A stretch of 6,663 bases of DNA from NCBI GenBank assembly GCA_023428085.1, contig JAEYZK010000459.1, positions 1 to 6,663 on the forward strand. Reading direction: 5' to 3'. Below, one piece after another: positions 6,422-6,663 of this stretch (within the stretch, counting starts at the first letter, position 1; each line of letters opens with the position of its first letter). The stretch is from Pseudomonadota bacterium. Its GTDB lineage: Bacteria; Myxococcota; Myxococcia; Myxococcales; Anaeromyxobacteraceae. A program made the translations under genes and the position numbers. The notes beneath the pieces were generated by a model that saw nothing but the letters and a program-made list of their open reading frames with translations, was not told where the DNA came from and searched no databases.

Positions 6422-6663
6422 ATGAGACTCCAGATGAAGCGCCCAGCGAGGAACGCAGCGAGAGGCCTGCTCCTGGCCGGGCTCCTGCTCGCCGTCCCGG
6501 CCCACGCCCAGACCGACTACTGGTCCACCTCCGGCTCGCGGATCGTGGACGCCCAGGGGAACACCGTCCACATCACCGGCGCGAACTGGTTCGGGTTCGA
6601 GACCAGCAACATGATGCCCCACGGGCTCTGGTCGGTGAACTACCGGTCGTTCCTGGACAAGGT
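6422..6663 (+). CDS. Secreted endoglucanase (cellulase), GH5 subfamily 1-like, N-terminal part
   Basis: Eighty codons are visible before the window ends. Residues 1-29 form a signal peptide: basic MRLQMKRPARNAARG, hydrophobic core LLLAGLLLAV, and a likely cleavage after AHA (A-x-A) before QTDYW. No lipobox Cys is present, so the product is probably exported free. The mature part has YWSTSGSRIVDAQGN, then GANWFGFETSN and HGLWSVNYRSFLDK. This closely follows the start of GH5 endoglucanases such as Acidothermus E1 as I remember it (YWHTSG..., INWFGFET, HGLWSRDYRSMLD). The family hydrolyses internal beta-1,4 links of cellulose with two catalytic Glu, both beyond this edge. The first codons use AGA, AGG, CCA and GCA, rare in the neighbouring genes; such codons are common in signal-peptide regions and need not mean transfer. 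It follows cellobiose phosphorylase on the same strand with its own leader. Any cellulose-binding module would be outside the window. Confidence 0.9.
   Translation, partial: MRLQMKRPARNAARGLLLAGLLLAVPAHAQTDYWSTSGSRIVDAQGNTVHITGANWFGFETSNMMPHGLWSVNYRSFLDK

Noticed and set aside
6088..6663. An open frame from the ATG at 6088 running to the window edge in a different frame from GH5
   Set aside because: Its Arg/Pro-rich composition, its overlap with the hairpins and its run over the well-supported GH5 start make it unlikely to be coding, although a GGAGG lies 13 bases upstream.

Overview
The window is very GC-rich chromosomal DNA with strong G/C preference at third codon positions. That base composition, a protein starting with an MJ0042-type zinc ribbon followed by a Pro/Ala-rich linker, and the gene families present suggest a myxobacterium, most likely Anaeromyxobacter or a relative. 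This assignment is an inference from composition and remembered protein style, not from a search. High GC also leaves long spurious open frames on both strands; I do not call those.

Layout, left to right. (1) Bases 1-228, minus strand: N-terminal part of a zinc-ribbon protein that runs off the left edge. (2) A 254-bp divergent gap with a GNRA-capped hairpin. (3) 483-2296, plus strand: a two-gene operon of a PlsC-like acyltransferase and an extended-SDR NAD-dependent epimerase/dehydratase, joined by an ATGA overlap. (4) A 105-bp convergent gap. (5) 2402-3292, minus strand: a LysR-type regulator. (6) A 269-bp divergent regulatory region with a triple repeat, an imperfect dyad and a hairpin whose 3' arm ends at the base before the next start codon. 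(7) 3562-5988, plus strand: a GH94 cellobiose phosphorylase with its catalytic residues intact. (8) A 433-bp gap packed with inverted and direct repeats, including a long hairpin just upstream of the next gene. (9) 6422 to the right edge: the start of a secreted GH5 (subfamily 1-like) endoglucanase.

The right half reads as a small cellulose/cello-oligosaccharide utilisation locus. The exported GH5 enzyme would cut beta-1,4-glucan outside the cytoplasmic membrane. The cytoplasmic GH94 enzyme would split imported cellobiose with phosphate into glucose 1-phosphate and glucose, saving one ATP per disaccharide. The divergent LysR regulator is the obvious candidate controller of GH94. GH5 has its own long leader with separate candidate regulatory structures, so the two enzymes may be controlled separately. 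No transporter is visible in the window. The left operon looks like an unrelated lipid or glycolipid gene pair.

I see no tRNA, rRNA, CRISPR array, insertion sequence or integrase. The least explained sequence is non-coding: the GH5 leader (5989-6421) and the lysR/GH94 intergenic region (3293-3561).
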